Positions 10,850 to 17,296 of a DNA stretch of 64,000 nt are shown piece by piece. Under the pieces are notes generated by a model. The model did not search any database. It was not told the DNA's origin and saw nothing but the letters and a program-made list of their open reading frames with translations. Within the stretch, counting starts at the first letter, position 1; each line of letters starts with the position of its first letter. Origin of the DNA: Selenomonadaceae bacterium (GTDB lineage: Bacteria; Bacillota; Negativicutes; Selenomonadales; Selenomonadaceae); contig JAFXQM010000012.1 of assembly GCA_017527075.1 (NCBI GenBank), forward strand, positions 1 to 64,000. The letters run 5' to 3'. Both the position numbers and the translations under genes were made by a program.

Positions 10850-11239
10850 ATGAATTACGAAAATTTAATCGGCATGACGAACGCCGCAGAAGAATTCGTC
10901 ACGGAAAAAAATATGGCGGTCGCGCTCGGCTCGGGCAGCTTGAAAGTTTTCGCGACGCCCGCGCTGATTCGTTTGATTGAGAGAGCGGCGGCTGAGCTCG
11001 TCGAAAAAAATTTGCCGCGCGAATTGACTTCGGTCGGCATCGCTTTGAACGTCAGGCACACGGCTCCGACACCGCTCGGCATGAAAGTTCGCGCCGAGGT
11101 GAAAATTATTTCCGTCGACGGGCGCAAAATTATTTTTGAAGTCACAGCCTCCGACGCGCGCGGAGAAATTGGTCGCGGCATTCACGAACGCTTTATCGTC
11201 GACAGAGAAAAATTTCAGCGCAAAGCCGACGCAAAGTAA
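10850..11239 (+). CDS. Thioesterase family protein, FlK-like hotdog fold
   Basis: A 129-residue single hotdog domain resembling fluoroacetyl-CoA thioesterase FlK and its many housekeeping relatives, expected to hydrolyse a small acyl-CoA in the cytosol. Family features seen are the ATPALIRLIERAA helix (usual position of the catalytic Thr/Glu pair; here T and E are present), the SVGIALNVRHTAPTPLGMKV strand pair with the conserved His, and a final GRGIHERFIVD strand. Strong ribosome site (GGAGGG) before ATG 10850. Substrate cannot be told; fluoroacetate resistance should not be assumed. Followed by a dispersed repeat, so probably a short transcript. Confidence 0.8.
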   Translation: MNYENLIGMTNAAEEFVTEKNMAVALGSGSLKVFATPALIRLIERAAAELVEKNLPRELTSVGIALNVRHTAPTPLGMKVRAEVKIISVDGRKIIFEVTASDARGEIGRGIHERFIVDREKFQRKADAK

Positions 11240-11266
11240 TTCAAAAATTTTTTGCCGACAAACTTT

Positions 11267-11531
11267 GAGGCCGTCAAGGATGACGGCCGCGCCGCGTCTG
11301 ACGCCGTGATGGCGTCATCCGGCGCACACCAAGCACGGGTAACCTCAACCTCCAAACTATTTACGAGGAGCCGCCCCTGCGAGGTGCCCTTTTCTTTTGC
11401 TTACTTTTCTTTTGGGCACGCAAAAGAAAAGTAAGGCTCAACAGACAAAAGAAATTTATCAGCCGAATCGAAGCGACGACCGACGGCAATGAGGAAAAAT
11501 TCTGCGTGTCCACTCTTGATAAAGAGGGGGC
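11267..11531 (+). repeat. Dispersed structured repeat, copy B
   Basis: Same architecture as copy A: GGCCGTC-AAGGAT-GACGGCC hairpin, TGACGCC-GTGAT-GGCGTCA, then CTTACTTTTCTTTTG paired with CAAAAGAAAAGTAAG. The first hairpin differs in sequence from copy A but still pairs. Fills the 368-base gap before rny. Confidence 0.85.
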
Positions 11532-11551
11532 TCTTCACTCCTCAAAAGTGT

Positions 11552-11580
11552 TTGACATATCCTGTGACAATCTATAAAAT
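11552..11580 (+). promoter_or_regulatory. Promoter of rny
   Basis: TTGACA (11552-11557), 17 bases, TAAAAT (11575-11580). The predicted transcript begins near 11587, after the upstream-most TTG (11584), which supports GTG 11608 as the start. Confidence 0.8.
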
Positions 11581-11607
11581 ATCTTGGTATTCAGGAAAAA
11601 ATGGGGG

Positions 11608-13152
11608 GTGAGTGTTATCGCTATTACAATCGCAGCAGTCATCATCGCAATAATTCTCGGCGCGGCGGGCGGTTATATGGCGCGCAAGAAATCTGCCGAA
11701 GCGCAAATCGGCTCGGCGGAAGACGAAGCGCGACGTATCCTCGACGAAGCGCGCGAGAAATCAAATGCAGAAAAAAAAGAAGCCATTCTTGAAGCTAAGG
11801 AAGAAATTCATAGAATGCGGCAGGAACTCGACCGCGACACCAAAGAGCGACGCAATGAACTCTCTCGGCAAGAGCGGCGCATGGTGCAAAAGGAAGAGAA
11901 CCTTGACAAGAAGCTGGATTCGCTGGAGAAAAAAGAAGTTCTTCTGAGTAAGAAAGAAGCGCGGCTCAATGAGTCGCAGGCACAGCTGGACGCAATGCAG
12001 GAAAAGGAAGACGCCGAACTCGCGCGCATTGCAGAGCTGAGCCGGGACGAGGCGCGCAACATTCTCATGGACGAAGTCGAAGAAAGTTTGAAGCACGACA
12101 AAGCATTGAGAATCAAAGAGTACGAAACGCAAATCAAGGATGAGGCGGACAAAAAGGCGCGAGACATTTTAAGCACGGCGATTCAACGCTGCGCGGCAGA
12201 CCACGTGACGGAGACGACGGTTTCTGTCGTGGCACTGCCCAGCGACGACATGAAGGGTCGAATCATCGGGCGCGAAGGCAGAAACATTCGCACACTGGAA
12301 ACTTTGACGGGCATTGACTTAATCATCGACGACACGCCCGAAGCCGTTATCCTTTCCGGCTTTGACCCCGTCAAACGCGAGGTCGCGCGCGTGGCACTGG
12401 AAAAATTAATTTCGGACGGAAGAATCCATCCCGCGCGGATTGAAGAGATGGTCGAGAAGGCGCAGCGCGAAGTCGACAACCGCATGAAGGAAGCGGGCGA
12501 GCAGGCGACGTTCAAGGTCGGCGTCCACGGAATTCATCCCGAACTCGTCAAACTCTTGGGGCGGCTCAAGTATCGCACGAGTTACGGGCAAAATGTTTTG
12601 AATCATTCAATCGAAGTGGCAATGCTCGCTGGAATCATGGCGAGTGAACTCGGCGTCGACGTGAACCTGGCAAAGCGCGCGGGGCTCCTCCACGATATCG
12701 GCAAAGCTGTTGACCACGAGATTGAAGGACCGCACGTGACAATCGGCGCGGATTTGGCGAAGCGTTATCGCGAAAACAAATTCGTCATCAACGCCATTGC
12801 CTCTCACCACGGAGACGTCGAGGCGACTTCAGTCGAGGCGGTGTTGGTGGCGGCGGCGGACGCGGTTTCGGCTGCCAGACCCGGCGCGCGCCGTGAAAGT
12901 TTGGAAATGTATCTTAAGCGGCTCAAGATGCTTGAAGAAATTGCCGAGTCCTTCGAGGGCGTCGAACGCTGCTTTGCCATTCAAGCCGGACGCGAGATTC
13001 GTGTCATGGTTAAACCCGATAAGATTGACGACGCGGCGGCTGTCACGCTTGCCCACGATATCGTCAAGAAGATTGAAAAAGATTTGGATTACCCCGGGCA
13101 AGTTCGGGCGACGATTATCCGCGAGGTGCGCGTCGTCGATTACGCAAAATAA
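11608..13152 (+). CDS. rny: Ribonuclease Y
   Basis: Membrane-anchored endoribonuclease that starts mRNA decay in Firmicutes. The roughly 514-residue product has one N-terminal transmembrane helix ([15 protein letters not shown]), a long charged coiled coil (about 25-180), a KH RNA-binding domain with the [12 protein letters not shown] loop, and an HD domain with LLHDIGKA (metal-binding HD pair) and ASHHGD. The ORF could open at TTG 11584, but that base lies upstream of the predicted transcript start; GTG 11608 has AGGA 11 bases upstream. Followed by a small conserved gene and ymdB, the usual rny-ymdB neighbourhood. Confidence 0.96.
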   Translation: MSVIAITIAAVIIAIILGAAGGYMARKKSAEAQIGSAEDEARRILDEAREKSNAEKKEAILEAKEEIHRMRQELDRDTKERRNELSRQERRMVQKEENLDKKLDSLEKKEVLLSKKEARLNESQAQLDAMQEKEDAELARIAELSRDEARNILMDEVEESLKHDKALRIKEYETQIKDEADKKARDILSTAIQRCAADHVTETTVSVVALPSDDMKGRIIGREGRNIRTLETLTGIDLIIDDTPEAVILSGFDPVKREVARVALEKLISDGRIHPARIEEMVEKAQREVDNRMKEAGEQATFKVGVHGIHPELVKLLGRLKYRTSYGQNVLNHSIEVAMLAGIMASELGVDVNLAKRAGLLHDIGKAVDHEIEGPHVTIGADLAKRYRENKFVINAIASHHGDVEATSVEAVLVAAADAVSAARPGARRESLEMYLKRLKMLEEIAESFEGVERCFAIQAGREIRVMVKPDKIDDAAAVTLAHDIVKKIEKDLDYPGQVRATIIREVRVVDYAK

Positions 13153-13167
13153 TTTTTCAAAGGAGCA

Positions 13168-13202
13168 GGGAATAGGGAGCCGTTCAATCCCTGTTCCCTT
13201 TT
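13168..13202 (+). terminator. Stem-loop after rny, possible attenuator
   Basis: GGGAATAGGGA pairs with TCCCTGTTCCC (11 bp, one G-T) and only four T follow, so partial termination is likely. The unit resembles the octamer-type hairpins elsewhere in the window. Confidence 0.6.
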
Positions 13203-13225
13203 GCCTTACAAAGGAGGTTGGAGCG

Positions 13226-13753
13226 GTGTTTGATTTCCTGAAGAAGTCGAAGAAACCCAATCCCGACGCAAGTCGGTTGTTGGCGTCGATTCTCGTGGTG
13301 TTTCCTGCAGTTCAATCAGTGACTTACGAGTCGAAAGGCGAGACGCTTGAATTCTCCTTTGCATTGAACGGAAAATTTTCGCAGAACGACTTCGAGAACT
13401 TTTTGGCTTACGTTGCCGAGTCGCTGGAAACTTTCCATCACTTGGAGGGTTTGGGCGGCGCGAAGATTGAACTCAACGTCGAGGGAGTTTACGGCACATA
13501 TTTCTTGAACGTTCGGCGGGATGTGGCGACGCTGACTTGTCGGGAGCTGTCACTCCTCACGGATTTGACGGCGACTTATTTCGGCGACAGGTTGATTGAA
13601 GAGTACGACGAAAATTATTTCCCCGACGAGGATTATCTTATCGCGCAGGAAGATTATTTGGAGCAGTGCTTGAATAACATGCGGCAGTTGCGCGTCGAAG
13701 GCAGATTGGTCGGCGTGCGCGAGCATGAGCGCGTTGTCGTTTACGCGCGCTGA
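13226..13753 (+). CDS. Conserved hypothetical protein between rny and ymdB
   Basis: A 175-residue acidic, soluble protein of unknown function (MFDFLKKSKKPNPDASRLLA...). It starts at GTG 13226 behind a strong AAGGAGG; a longer open frame upstream (from 12797) only shadows rny. Predicted mixed alpha/beta; no signal peptide, membrane segment or known catalytic motif. The C-terminal third is rich in Asp, Glu and Tyr (EEYDENYFPDEDYLIAQEDY) and ends in a strand-like VGVREHERVVVYAR. Its place between an RNA-decay nuclease and the YmdB phosphodiesterase suggests co-regulation with them, but its role cannot be read from sequence. Confidence 0.8.
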   Translation: MFDFLKKSKKPNPDASRLLASILVVFPAVQSVTYESKGETLEFSFALNGKFSQNDFENFLAYVAESLETFHHLEGLGGAKIELNVEGVYGTYFLNVRRDVATLTCRELSLLTDLTATYFGDRLIEEYDENYFPDEDYLIAQEDYLEQCLNNMRQLRVEGRLVGVREHERVVVYAR

Positions 13754-13769
13754 GAAAGAGGCGGTTTCT

Positions 13770-14561
13770 TTGAAGATTTTGATGGTCGGTGATGTTGTCG
13801 GGCGAACCGGCAGATATTTTTTTATGGAGCAAACGCCCGAACTCAGGCAGGCAAAAAAAATCGACGTGGTTGTCGTCAACGGAGAGAACGCGGCGCACGG
13901 CAAAGGTTTGACGCCGAGCATCTTCAGCGATTTGATTAAAGGCGGCGCGGACGTCGTCACGAGCGGCAATCACATTTGGGACAACCCGAAAGTCTTGGAG
14001 ATAATCGACACGGAACCGTTTCTGCTGCGCCCCGCCAATTACCCCGAAGACACGCCCGGCAGAGGCTTTTGCATTTTCCCCGTCGGCAGAAAAAAAATCG
14101 GCGTGATTAATCTGTCGGGCAGGACTTTCATGCAGCCGCAGCTGGATGACCCGTTCCGCCTCACCGAAAAAATTTTGAAGCTCATGCGCAAAGACTGCGA
14201 CGCGATTTTGGTTGACTTCCACGCCGAAGCCACCAGTGAGAAGCTCGCCTTTGCAAATTATTTCGACGGGCAAGTTACGGCGGTCGTCGGCACGCACACT
14301 CACGTGCAGACCGCTGATGAAAAAATTTTGCCGAAGGGCACCGCGTACATCACTGACCTTGGCATGGTCGGCGCGCAAAATTCAATCTTGGGCATGACCG
14401 TCGAGCCGGTGATTAAAAGATTTTTGACGGGGCGTCCGAGCAAATTTGAAGTCGCCGAGGGTGCCGCCGTCTACTGCGCCGTGCTCATTGACATTGACGA
14501 CAAAAAAAATAAGCCGACGAAGATTGAACGGATTCTCCTCAAAGAAAATTCTTCGCGCTGA
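13770..14561 (+). CDS. ymdB: YmdB family metallophosphoesterase
   Basis: A 263-residue calcineurin-like phosphoesterase of the YmdB (TIGR00282) family; the Bacillus member hydrolyses cyclic nucleotides and affects biofilm and motility decisions. Metal-ligand motifs in order: MVGDVVGRTG (start), VNGENAAHGKG, SGNHIWD (Asn-His), DFHAEATSEK and GTHTHVQTAD. The chosen start is TTG 13770, with GAGG-type pairing about 9 bases upstream and a protein that begins directly with the first strand; the frame is open from ATG 13725 but those codons overlap the preceding gene. The gap to that gene is 16 bases, so the three genes from rny probably share a transcript. Confidence 0.93.
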   Translation: MKILMVGDVVGRTGRYFFMEQTPELRQAKKIDVVVVNGENAAHGKGLTPSIFSDLIKGGADVVTSGNHIWDNPKVLEIIDTEPFLLRPANYPEDTPGRGFCIFPVGRKKIGVINLSGRTFMQPQLDDPFRLTEKILKLMRKDCDAILVDFHAEATSEKLAFANYFDGQVTAVVGTHTHVQTADEKILPKGTAYITDLGMVGAQNSILGMTVEPVIKRFLTGRPSKFEVAEGAAVYCAVLIDIDDKKNKPTKIERILLKENSSR

Positions 14562-14629
14562 ATGATTGGAGAAATTGATAAGCCAACGCGGGCTTGAAAA
14601 AATTTTTCCCGTGTGATATTATTCGCGCG

Positions 14630-14755
14630 GTAAGAAAGACAAACTTTAAGGCAGGCAGTCGATGGTAGCACGTCGACTCCTTCCTCGTTATTCGATAAGT
14701 GTTATTCAGTTAAACAACGATTCGGTCGCCGTGCGCTTGTGCGGCCTATTTTTTT
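14630..14755 (+). ncRNA. Putative antitoxin sRNA 1 (no toxin beside it)
   Basis: Promoter TTGAAA (14594-14599), 17 bases, TATTAT (14617-14622). The transcript would start near 14630, contain a GTCGA/TCGAC hairpin and the anti-ribosome-site stretch CTCCTTCCTCG, and end at the hairpin GCCGTGC-GCTT-GTGCGGC followed by seven T at 14749-14755. It matches sRNAs 2 and 3 at its 5' end (GGTAAGAAAGACAAAC). No mini-peptide gene faces it. Its anti-SD core is the exact complement of GGAAGGAG, found in the ribosome site of the peptide at 15321-15407. Confidence 0.6.
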
Positions 14756-14855
14756 CCGTTGAAAATCCAAAATTCATAAAGGAACCGGCGGCGAAAATTC
14801 TTCACTTGCGTGACGCGAGCTTGAAAAAATTTTTTTCGTGTGATATTATTCGCGC

Positions 14856-14962
14856 GGTAAGAAAGACAAACGCAAAGGTAGCTGGTGTGTAGCGACGCCG
14901 ACACCCTCTCGTTAATTAAAGACTTTGGTGAAGAAGGTCGCGTCCGCAGATGCGGCTTTTTT
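14856..14962 (+). ncRNA. Putative antitoxin sRNA 2
   Basis: Promoter TTGAAA (14821-14826), 17 bases, TATTAT (14844-14849); terminator CCGC-AGAT-GCGG plus six T ending at 14962. The stretch GACACCCTCTCG complements most of the AGAGAGGGGGTGATGTC ribosome site of the facing peptide gene at 14973-15050. The convergent layout, RNA against a short hydrophobic peptide mRNA, is typical of Firmicute type I toxin-antitoxin pairs. Confidence 0.65.
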
Positions 14963-14972
14963 CGTGCCTAAA

Positions 14973-15050
14973 TTACTTCAGGAACGAGAGCAACGTCAAG
15001 ACCGTCTGGATGAGGTTCATAACGAGCATGAGCCAATCCTTTTTGTCCAT
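14973..15050 (-). CDS. Small hydrophobic peptide, putative type I toxin
   Basis: A 25-codon ORF (MDKKDWLMLVMNLIQTVLTL..., ending FLK). It has a charged N-terminus and one predicted membrane helix, resembling the small holin-like or Fst/TxpA-type toxins. On the minus strand, promoter TTGAAA (15131-15126), 17 bases, TATATT (15108-15103). The ribosome site lies in a perfect hairpin CCTCTC-GCAA-GAGAGG followed by GGGTGATGTC and the ATG. Both the occluded site and the facing sRNA 2 fit type I regulation. Toxicity is inferred; the peptide has no recognised named homologue. Confidence 0.65.
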   Translation of the reverse strand: MDKKDWLMLVMNLIQTVLTLLSFLK

Positions 15051-15221
15051 GACATCACCCCCTCTCTTGCGAGAGGAAGCCGACTCACCGACTACCATAT
15101 AAAATATATCACACGCTCAAAAATTTTTCAATCCAAAATTCATAAAGGAACCGACGGCGAAAATTCTTCACTTGAGCGACGCGGGCTTGAAAAAATTTTT
15201 CCCGTGTGATATGATTCGCGC

Positions 15222-15330
15222 GGTAAGAAAGACAAACTTTAAGGCAGGCAGTCGATGCCGGAACGTCGACTCCTCCCTCGTTAATGTATAAGGGGTATTA
15301 CGAAGCCGGGCGTTGCTCGGCTATTTCTTT
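15222..15330 (+). ncRNA. Putative antitoxin sRNA 3
   Basis: Promoter TTGAAA (15187-15192), 17 bases, TATGAT (15210-15215). Ends at AGCCGGGC-GTT-GCTCGGCT plus a T-rich run, overlapping the 3' end of the facing peptide ORF by about 10 bases. Contains CTCCTCCCTCG, an imperfect complement of that peptide's AAGGAAGGAGG ribosome site. The 5' part is nearly identical to sRNA 1. Confidence 0.65.
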
Positions 15331-15407
15331 CCATTGAAGTGGTCGATGAGCGCGAGGATGAAACTTCCGACGGAGCAGATGAGCTCCACCCGGTCATGAA
15401 TCTCCAT
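15321..15407 (-). CDS. Small hydrophobic peptide, putative type I toxin
   Basis: A 28-codon ORF beginning MEIHDRVELICSVGSFILAL and ending HFNGKK: acidic N-terminus, one membrane helix, basic tail, the usual form of Firmicute holin-like type I toxins. Minus-strand promoter TTGAAA (15495-15490), 17 bases, TATATT (15472-15467), directly upstream of uvrC on the other strand. Ribosome site AAGGAAGGAGGTGA; its 5' half pairs in CTTCCT-CGA-AGGAAG. Its 3' end overlaps sRNA 3. Membrane toxicity is inferred from form and layout. Confidence 0.7.
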   Translation of the reverse strand: MEIHDRVELICSVGSFILALIDHFNGKK

Positions 15408-15520
15408 ACGCGTCACCTCCTTCCTTCGAGGAAGAAAGCCGACACATCAGACTGCCTGCCGCGAAAAATATATCATACGCTCAAAAATTTTTCAATCCAA
15501 AATTCATAAAGGAACTCGCG

Positions 15521-17296
15521 ATGGAAATTCTTCAAGAGAAACTCAAAACTCTGCCCGACGCGCCCGGCGTTTACCTCATGCACGACGCACGCGGCAAAAT
15601 CATTTACGTCGGCAAGGCGCGCGTGCTGAAAAATCGTGTCCGCCAATATTTTCAGAGCGGAAAAAATCACGGCGCGAAGGTCAAAGCGATGGTCGCCAAG
15701 GTCGCGGACTTCGAGACAATCGTCACGGCGAACGAGGTCGAAGCTCTCATCCTTGAATGCAATTTGATTAAGAAGCACCGCCCGCGATACAACATCAGCC
15801 TCAAGGACGACAAAAGTTATCCGTACCTGCGCGTGACCGCCGAGGATTTTCCGCGAATAATTTTGACGCGGCGCGTGATTCACGACGGCTCACGATATTT
15901 CGGGCCGTACACGAGCGGGCTTGCCGTCAAGGAAACTCTTCAGCTGCTGAAAAAAATTTTCCCGCTGAGGACGTGCAAAACTTTTCCGAAGCGTCCGTGC
16001 CTGGAGTTTCACATCAAACGGTGCCTCGCGCCCTGTGCAAAAAAAATTTCCCGCGAAGAATATCTTTCGTTCGTCAAGGCGGCGGAAAAATTTTTGGAAG
16101 GGCACACGGCTCAGGTCGAGCGCGAACTTTCCGCGCGGATGAACGCGGCCGCCGAGGCTTTGAACTTCGAGCAGGCGGCGCGCCTCCGAGATATTTTGTC
16201 GGCGGTAAAGAAAGTCACCGAGAAACAAAAAATCGTCAGCGACACGGGCGACGCGGACGCAATCGGCTTGGCGCGGTCGGGAAATGAAACTTGCGCGCAG
16301 ATTTTTTTCATTCGCGACGGCAAAGTCACCGGCCGCGAAAATTTTTTGCTCAGCGGCGCGCACGACGCGGACGACGCTCAAGCCGTCACGGAATTCATCA
16401 AGCAATATTATTCGCGCGCAAAAATTTCGGCGGCGGAAATTCTTCTGCCCGTCGAACTCCGCGACGATGATTTGAAAATTTTGGGCGAGTGGCTCGGCGT
16501 GAAATTAATCACTCCGAAACGCGGCATCAAACGTTCGCTGGTCGAGATGGCAAACGCCAACGCCGAAAAATTTTTGGCAGAAGAAAATGCGCGTCGTCAG
16601 CTCAAAAACGCGCAGACGGTCGGCGCGGTCGAGGAGCTGAAAAATTTTTTGAACTTGCCGCGGCTGCCCAGACGCATGGAGTGCTTCGACATCTCCCACA
16701 TTCAGGGCGCGGAAACCGTGGCGTCCATGGTCGTCTTCGAGGACGGCGCGCCCGACAAAAAAAGTTATCGCCGATTCAAAATCCGTTCGGCGGAAGGCAA
16801 GCCCGATGATTTTCTTTCCATGCGCGAGGTCACGAGTCGTCGTTACGGCTCCACGGAAAATCTGCCCGACTTAATCGTAATCGACGGCGGGCTCGGTCAG
16901 CTCGGCTCCGCGCTGGAAATTATTCGCGGCGCGGGTCATCAAGTGCCGGTCGTCGGGCTCGCCAAGCAGTTTGAATTGATTTTCGTCGAAGGCTCTTCCA
17001 TTCCGATTGAACTGCCGCGCGACAGCCAAGCCCTCAAGCTCATGCAGAGGATTCGCGACGAGGCTCATCGATTCGCGATAACTTACCACAGAAAACTTCG
17101 CCGCAAAAGAAATTTGAAATCCGAGCTGGATAACGTGGCGGGCATCGGGCTCAAGCGGCGGACGGAACTCTTAAAAAATTTCGGGACGCTGGCAAAAATA
17201 AAATCGGCAACGGTCGAGGAACTCTCAGCCGTGCCGAGCATGACGCGTGCCGCCGCCGAATCGCTTAAAAAATTTTTCGAGGCTCAATCATCTTGA
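15521..17296 (+). CDS. uvrC: Excinuclease ABC subunit C
   Basis: Makes both incisions in nucleotide-excision repair with UvrA and UvrB. The 591-residue product shows, in order, the GIY-YIG nuclease domain (PGVYLMHD ... IIYVGKARVLKNRV, residues 13-95), a four-cysteine cluster (CKTFPKRPC ... KRCLAPC, about 155-175) in the position of the reported UvrC iron-sulfur site, the UvrB-binding UVR helix pair (ALNFEQAARLRDIL, about 205-225), the RNase H-like 5' nuclease domain (ECFDISHIQG, VIDGGLGQL) and a C-terminal helix-hairpin-helix (NVAGIGLKRRTELLKNFG). Full length. ATG 15521 follows AAAGGAA. Its leader overlaps the oppositely directed promoter of the mini-peptide gene. Confidence 0.97.
   Translation: MEILQEKLKTLPDAPGVYLMHDARGKIIYVGKARVLKNRVRQYFQSGKNHGAKVKAMVAKVADFETIVTANEVEALILECNLIKKHRPRYNISLKDDKSYPYLRVTAEDFPRIILTRRVIHDGSRYFGPYTSGLAVKETLQLLKKIFPLRTCKTFPKRPCLEFHIKRCLAPCAKKISREEYLSFVKAAEKFLEGHTAQVERELSARMNAAAEALNFEQAARLRDILSAVKKVTEKQKIVSDTGDADAIGLARSGNETCAQIFFIRDGKVTGRENFLLSGAHDADDAQAVTEFIKQYYSRAKISAAEILLPVELRDDDLKILGEWLGVKLITPKRGIKRSLVEMANANAEKFLAEENARRQLKNAQTVGAVEELKNFLNLPRLPRRMECFDISHIQGAETVASMVVFEDGAPDKKSYRRFKIRSAEGKPDDFLSMREVTSRRYGSTENLPDLIVIDGGLGQLGSALEIIRGAGHQVPVVGLAKQFELIFVEGSSIPIELPRDSQALKLMQRIRDEAHRFAITYHRKLRRKRNLKSELDNVAGIGLKRRTELLKNFGTLAKIKSATVEELSAVPSMTRAAAESLKKFFEAQSS

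Larger units (their letters stand above)
14594..15500. repeat. Tandem array of sRNA/mini-peptide cassettes
   Basis: Three direct copies of a unit starting at 14594, 14821 and 15187. Each promoter region (TTGAAAAAATTTTT...GTGTGATAT) has an inverted relative at the peptide promoter (TTGAAAAATTTTTGAGCG...GATATAT), so a full cassette has imperfect inverted-repeat ends. The junctions at about 14766 and 15135 carry CCAAAATTCATAAAGGAAC and AAATTCTTCA, matching the leader and first codons of uvrC at 15499-15533. The peptide of the first unit has been lost. Confidence 0.75.

Noticed and set aside
12797..13225. 5' extension of the gene at 13226
   Set aside because: This frame overlaps rny on the same strand, has atypical Arg/Ser/Pro-rich composition, and a strong AAGGAGG marks GTG 13226.
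14662..14892. 76-codon ORF on the plus strand
   Set aside because: It crosses the terminator of sRNA 1 and the promoter of sRNA 2, has no ribosome site, and is explained by the RNA cassette.
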